From assembly GCF_013359595.1 (NCBI RefSeq), contig NZ_JABFMP010000019.1:1-64000 (forward strand): DNA of 64,000 nucleotides. Reading direction: 5' to 3'. The notes beneath the pieces are model-generated. The model searched no databases. It worked only from the letters and a program-made list of their open reading frames with translations, and was not told the DNA's origin. Within the stretch, counting starts at the first letter, position 1; the number at the start of each line of letters is the position of its first letter. The position numbers and the translations under genes were made by a program. This document shows positions 61,819 to 64,000 of this stretch, piece by piece. Source of the stretch: Pseudomonas sp. C1C7. GTDB lineage: Bacteria; Pseudomonadota; Gammaproteobacteria; Pseudomonadales; Pseudomonadaceae.

Positions 61819-63984
61819 ATGGATTTACTCACAGGCGTCGAAGCGGTTTGCAATCGGTTGGCCACCGACAACGGTTGGCACGCGCTGCTGTTGCAGCATG
61901 GACTCGACATCAAGGCTCGCCCTCTGGCGGCTGAGTTGAACAAACCTTTATCAGTGGACAGAAGCGTCAAGGGCTTCGAGGATTTTTCCTTGAATGGCCA
62001 ACGCGCAATCGAGGCGCGAAGCCCTGCCCGCAGCCTTTTGTACCACGCGCTCGCATCGCCCAACGTCACCACGGCCCCGGACGGTGAACCGCTCCAGCTG
62101 TTCCCCACAGCCGGGGAAATAGAGCAGGTGTTGAACTACGTCTATGGCGTGCGACCGCCATCGCTGGCCGAGCTGCAACAGCAAGCCGGCGACGGCACGA
62201 AGCTGGCGATCGTGGTGTTCGCCGCCGAGTACCGGCCTGGGCCGGACACCGGCCATGAAAAACACGCCGACCTGTGTTTCTCCCGTACCGGAATTGCTCG
62301 CGTAGGCACGGCGCCAGCGCGTTATGACCCGGCGCGGCGCGGCTTTTTGCCTTGGCTGGAGAACGACCCGCAGGCCTTCTGCGTGACCCCGGCGCGCTAT
62401 TACGCCTTTATCGCAATGGAGAAATCCGGCGCTGACCCTGGCTTTGGACCGTGGCCAGTTCAACCCGCAGATGAAGACCTGAGGTTCTGGGTGCCGCTGC
62501 ACAAGTTGTTCGACGGGCCGGAATGTCTGGCTGATCTGGATCTGAAGATCGATCTGGAGACTTTTCATATCAATGAGAAAATCCGTCAGTTTCATCTCAA
62601 GTTCCCCATCGCCACCATCGGGCAGCCGGACCTCTCCAAACCCCCGTTCGTGATCACCGATGACCTCGTGCAATGGGCAGACGAACAGACTTTTGGCAAA
62701 GGCTTGTTAATGCCGGTCGTCAAGCCTCGACTGGTGGAAGAAGCCGTGCATGAAGGTCAGAGATTGTTTTTTTTCGTTCCGCCCAATCCCTCCTATGGTG
62801 GATACATCATCAACCGACGATTCAAACAGCGTGACGATGGCTCGATACAGGACCTCAATCTGGAGCCGGATGTCTTGCAGATCGTCAAGGATGGTAACTA
62901 CAGGGCCCTGCATTTTATCGATTACACCGCCGAAGGTTGGGTTAGAGCGACGTGCAAACAACTCCCCGAACAGATGGACAGCGTGGCCGCTTACTCACTC
63001 GCTGCCGCACCGGATTTCTACCCTGAGTACGATCAACGGTCATTGCTTGAATGGAGCAATCGACAGTCATTTCCCCAACCTTTTTTTGGCGCAAATCCAA
63101 GGGTGCTTTCCGACAGGCGAGCGGCTGGAAATCCGGGATTGAAGGGAGACCATTTCCGGCCGGACGATAAAGGCATTACGGCCGCCGTCTCGCACGAGCT
63201 GGACAACGCGCAACCGTGCCGTCTGGATGACGTCGCGTCTACCCGCCGTCAATCATGGCTGTGTTATGCCGCGGCAGGTTTTTTCAGCCCGGGCTGGGAG
63301 ATCAGTGGCAACAGTTTCAACCCCACGTTCTTCTGCGCTTATGAGTTGGGCAGCCCTTTTACCGAAGACGTCAGAATCTGCGCTTCAATCGGCGGTTATT
63401 GGCCCGCCGTATCGCCCGATAACACAAGAGCTTTTGAGCCAACCATCGGGTGGGTCCCAATCATTCCGTTGACGGATGAAGAAATCGGCGCTTGGGACGG
63501 CACCCCTCGCCCCCGCTTGCTGGAACAGCCCGATGGCAAACAAGTTGTTGAATACACCCATTACGAGTTCACCGATTTCACGAAAAGCGCGCTCGCCGGT
63601 CAGTTGTCCCTGCAACGCATCGCACAAACCAGCGACACGGATTACCAAGGGCGAATCCTGTCGATGCACAACGCATTCAAGTCGCTGGGCGCGACGACCC
63701 GACAGGAAAAAAACGCGTGGTCGGTTTTGTCCTTCAGGAAAGTCGAACGCCCCGACGCCCTCCTGGAGCAGGCAGAGTCAGCGACAGGCGCCGTGTTGCA
63801 AGCCCCCATCCATGGCTACCGAATCTATAAAAATGACATTCCTGCTACAACGACCCCACCCCATGATTTCACCAAGCGCCATGCCATCGTGGTTGAAATG
63901 GTGGAGCTGTTTCTGGATCCGACCACAGTGCTGATCAAACGTGAAGGCAGTTGCTGGCGGGTGCATCCGATTGAACCGTCATGA
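61819..63984 (+). CDS. Protein of unknown function (721 aa)
   Basis: A complete 721-aa frame I do not recognise. It has no signal peptide and no membrane helix. The N-terminal ~100 residues are helical. Then come EYRPGPDTGHEKHADLCFSR, ARVGTAPARYDPARRGFLPW (near 160-190) and Trp/Pro/Phe-rich beta segments through to the C-terminus (FFFVPPNPSYGGYIINRRF, WEISGNSFNPTFFC, GYWPAVSPDNTRAF). Composition and length suggest a multi-domain enzyme or a structural protein. The start is ATG 61819, with a G-rich stretch upstream; a GTG at 61786 is possible. It is alone at the window end, after the glycerate genes and with no evident link to them. Confidence 0.8.
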   Translation: MDLLTGVEAVCNRLATDNGWHALLLQHGLDIKARPLAAELNKPLSVDRSVKGFEDFSLNGQRAIEARSPARSLLYHALASPNVTTAPDGEPLQLFPTAGEIEQVLNYVYGVRPPSLAELQQQAGDGTKLAIVVFAAEYRPGPDTGHEKHADLCFSRTGIARVGTAPARYDPARRGFLPWLENDPQAFCVTPARYYAFIAMEKSGADPGFGPWPVQPADEDLRFWVPLHKLFDGPECLADLDLKIDLETFHINEKIRQFHLKFPIATIGQPDLSKPPFVITDDLVQWADEQTFGKGLLMPVVKPRLVEEAVHEGQRLFFFVPPNPSYGGYIINRRFKQRDDGSIQDLNLEPDVLQIVKDGNYRALHFIDYTAEGWVRATCKQLPEQMDSVAAYSLAAAPDFYPEYDQRSLLEWSNRQSFPQPFFGANPRVLSDRRAAGNPGLKGDHFRPDDKGITAAVSHELDNAQPCRLDDVASTRRQSWLCYAAAGFFSPGWEISGNSFNPTFFCAYELGSPFTEDVRICASIGGYWPAVSPDNTRAFEPTIGWVPIIPLTDEEIGAWDGTPRPRLLEQPDGKQVVEYTHYEFTDFTKSALAGQLSLQRIAQTSDTDYQGRILSMHNAFKSLGATTRQEKNAWSVLSFRKVERPDALLEQAESATGAVLQAPIHGYRIYKNDIPATTTPPHDFTKRHAIVVEMVELFLDPTTVLIKREGSCWRVHPIEPS

Positions 63985-64000
63985 CGCGTTGATCATCGGT

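Noticed and set aside
1..64000. CRISPR arrays, tRNAs, rRNAs, insertion sequences or prophage genes
   Set aside because: None found by eye. The repeats present are REP pairs and ~82-bp palindromes, not regularly spaced direct repeats, and no transposase or integrase frame was seen.

Overview
The window is chromosomal DNA from a fluorescent pseudomonad of the Pseudomonas fluorescens group. The evidence is the high GC content, about ten copies of the typical Pseudomonas REP sequence (core GCGGGCTTGCCCGC, mostly as inverted pairs), a second family of ~80-bp palindromes built on GGAGCTGCCGCAGGCTGCGA, and gene sets known from that group (ptxS-kguEKTD, efeUOB-efeM, an aruH-like transaminase, the fadDx-type acyl-CoA cluster). 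No rRNA, tRNA, CRISPR array, insertion sequence or prophage was seen. There are 48 likely protein genes.

Layout. 97-7091 (minus): a beta-oxidation-type operon (acyl-CoA synthetase, type II 3-hydroxyacyl-CoA dehydrogenase, thiolase, acyl-CoA dehydrogenase, enoyl-CoA hydratase) for short or branched acyl-CoAs, preceded by an AraC regulator. 7279-11583 (plus): an iron-uptake operon efeU-efeO-efeB plus a second EfeM/EfeO-like gene, behind a plausible Fur box. 11660-17125 (minus): one very large (1821 aa) toxin-like protein. 17258-24592: housekeeping and accessory genes (phosphatidylserine synthase, TetR regulator with its operator, NTF2-like protein, TSUP permease, NudC, dienoyl-CoA isomerase-like crotonase, methyltransferase, TPR protein, a small unknown). 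24741-31309: an RstAB-like two-component system divergent from an RND efflux pair. 31500-36041: DUF1345 membrane protein, a fibronectin-III repeat protein, an AraC regulator with a LysE-family exporter. 36184-41565: the 2-ketogluconate locus ptxS-kguE-kguK-kguT-kguD, with two perfect TGAAACCGGTTTCA PtxS operators. 41748-42935: aruH-like transaminase.

43398-57430 is an accessory surface region with a looser base composition: an HTH-only LuxR-type protein behind a lux-box-like dyad, an orphan NarL-type response regulator, a 5'-truncated Rhs end with a unique C-terminal tail, a four-gene chaperone-usher fimbrial operon, a pertactin-type autotransporter, and two large Ig-like-repeat proteins of unknown function. 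57670-61635 is a glycerate/sugar-diacid module (glycerate kinase, CdaR-type regulator, MFS transporter). 61819-63984 encodes a 721-aa protein I do not recognise.

Most interesting leads: a nearly identical 16-bp dyad (CTGTCA-N4-TGACAG) upstream of two unrelated unknown genes 33 kb apart, with a looser third copy at the LuxR-type gene; repeat elements that supply the 3' ends and stop codons of three metabolic genes; and the set of unrecognised large proteins. No wholly new system can be demonstrated from the sequence alone.
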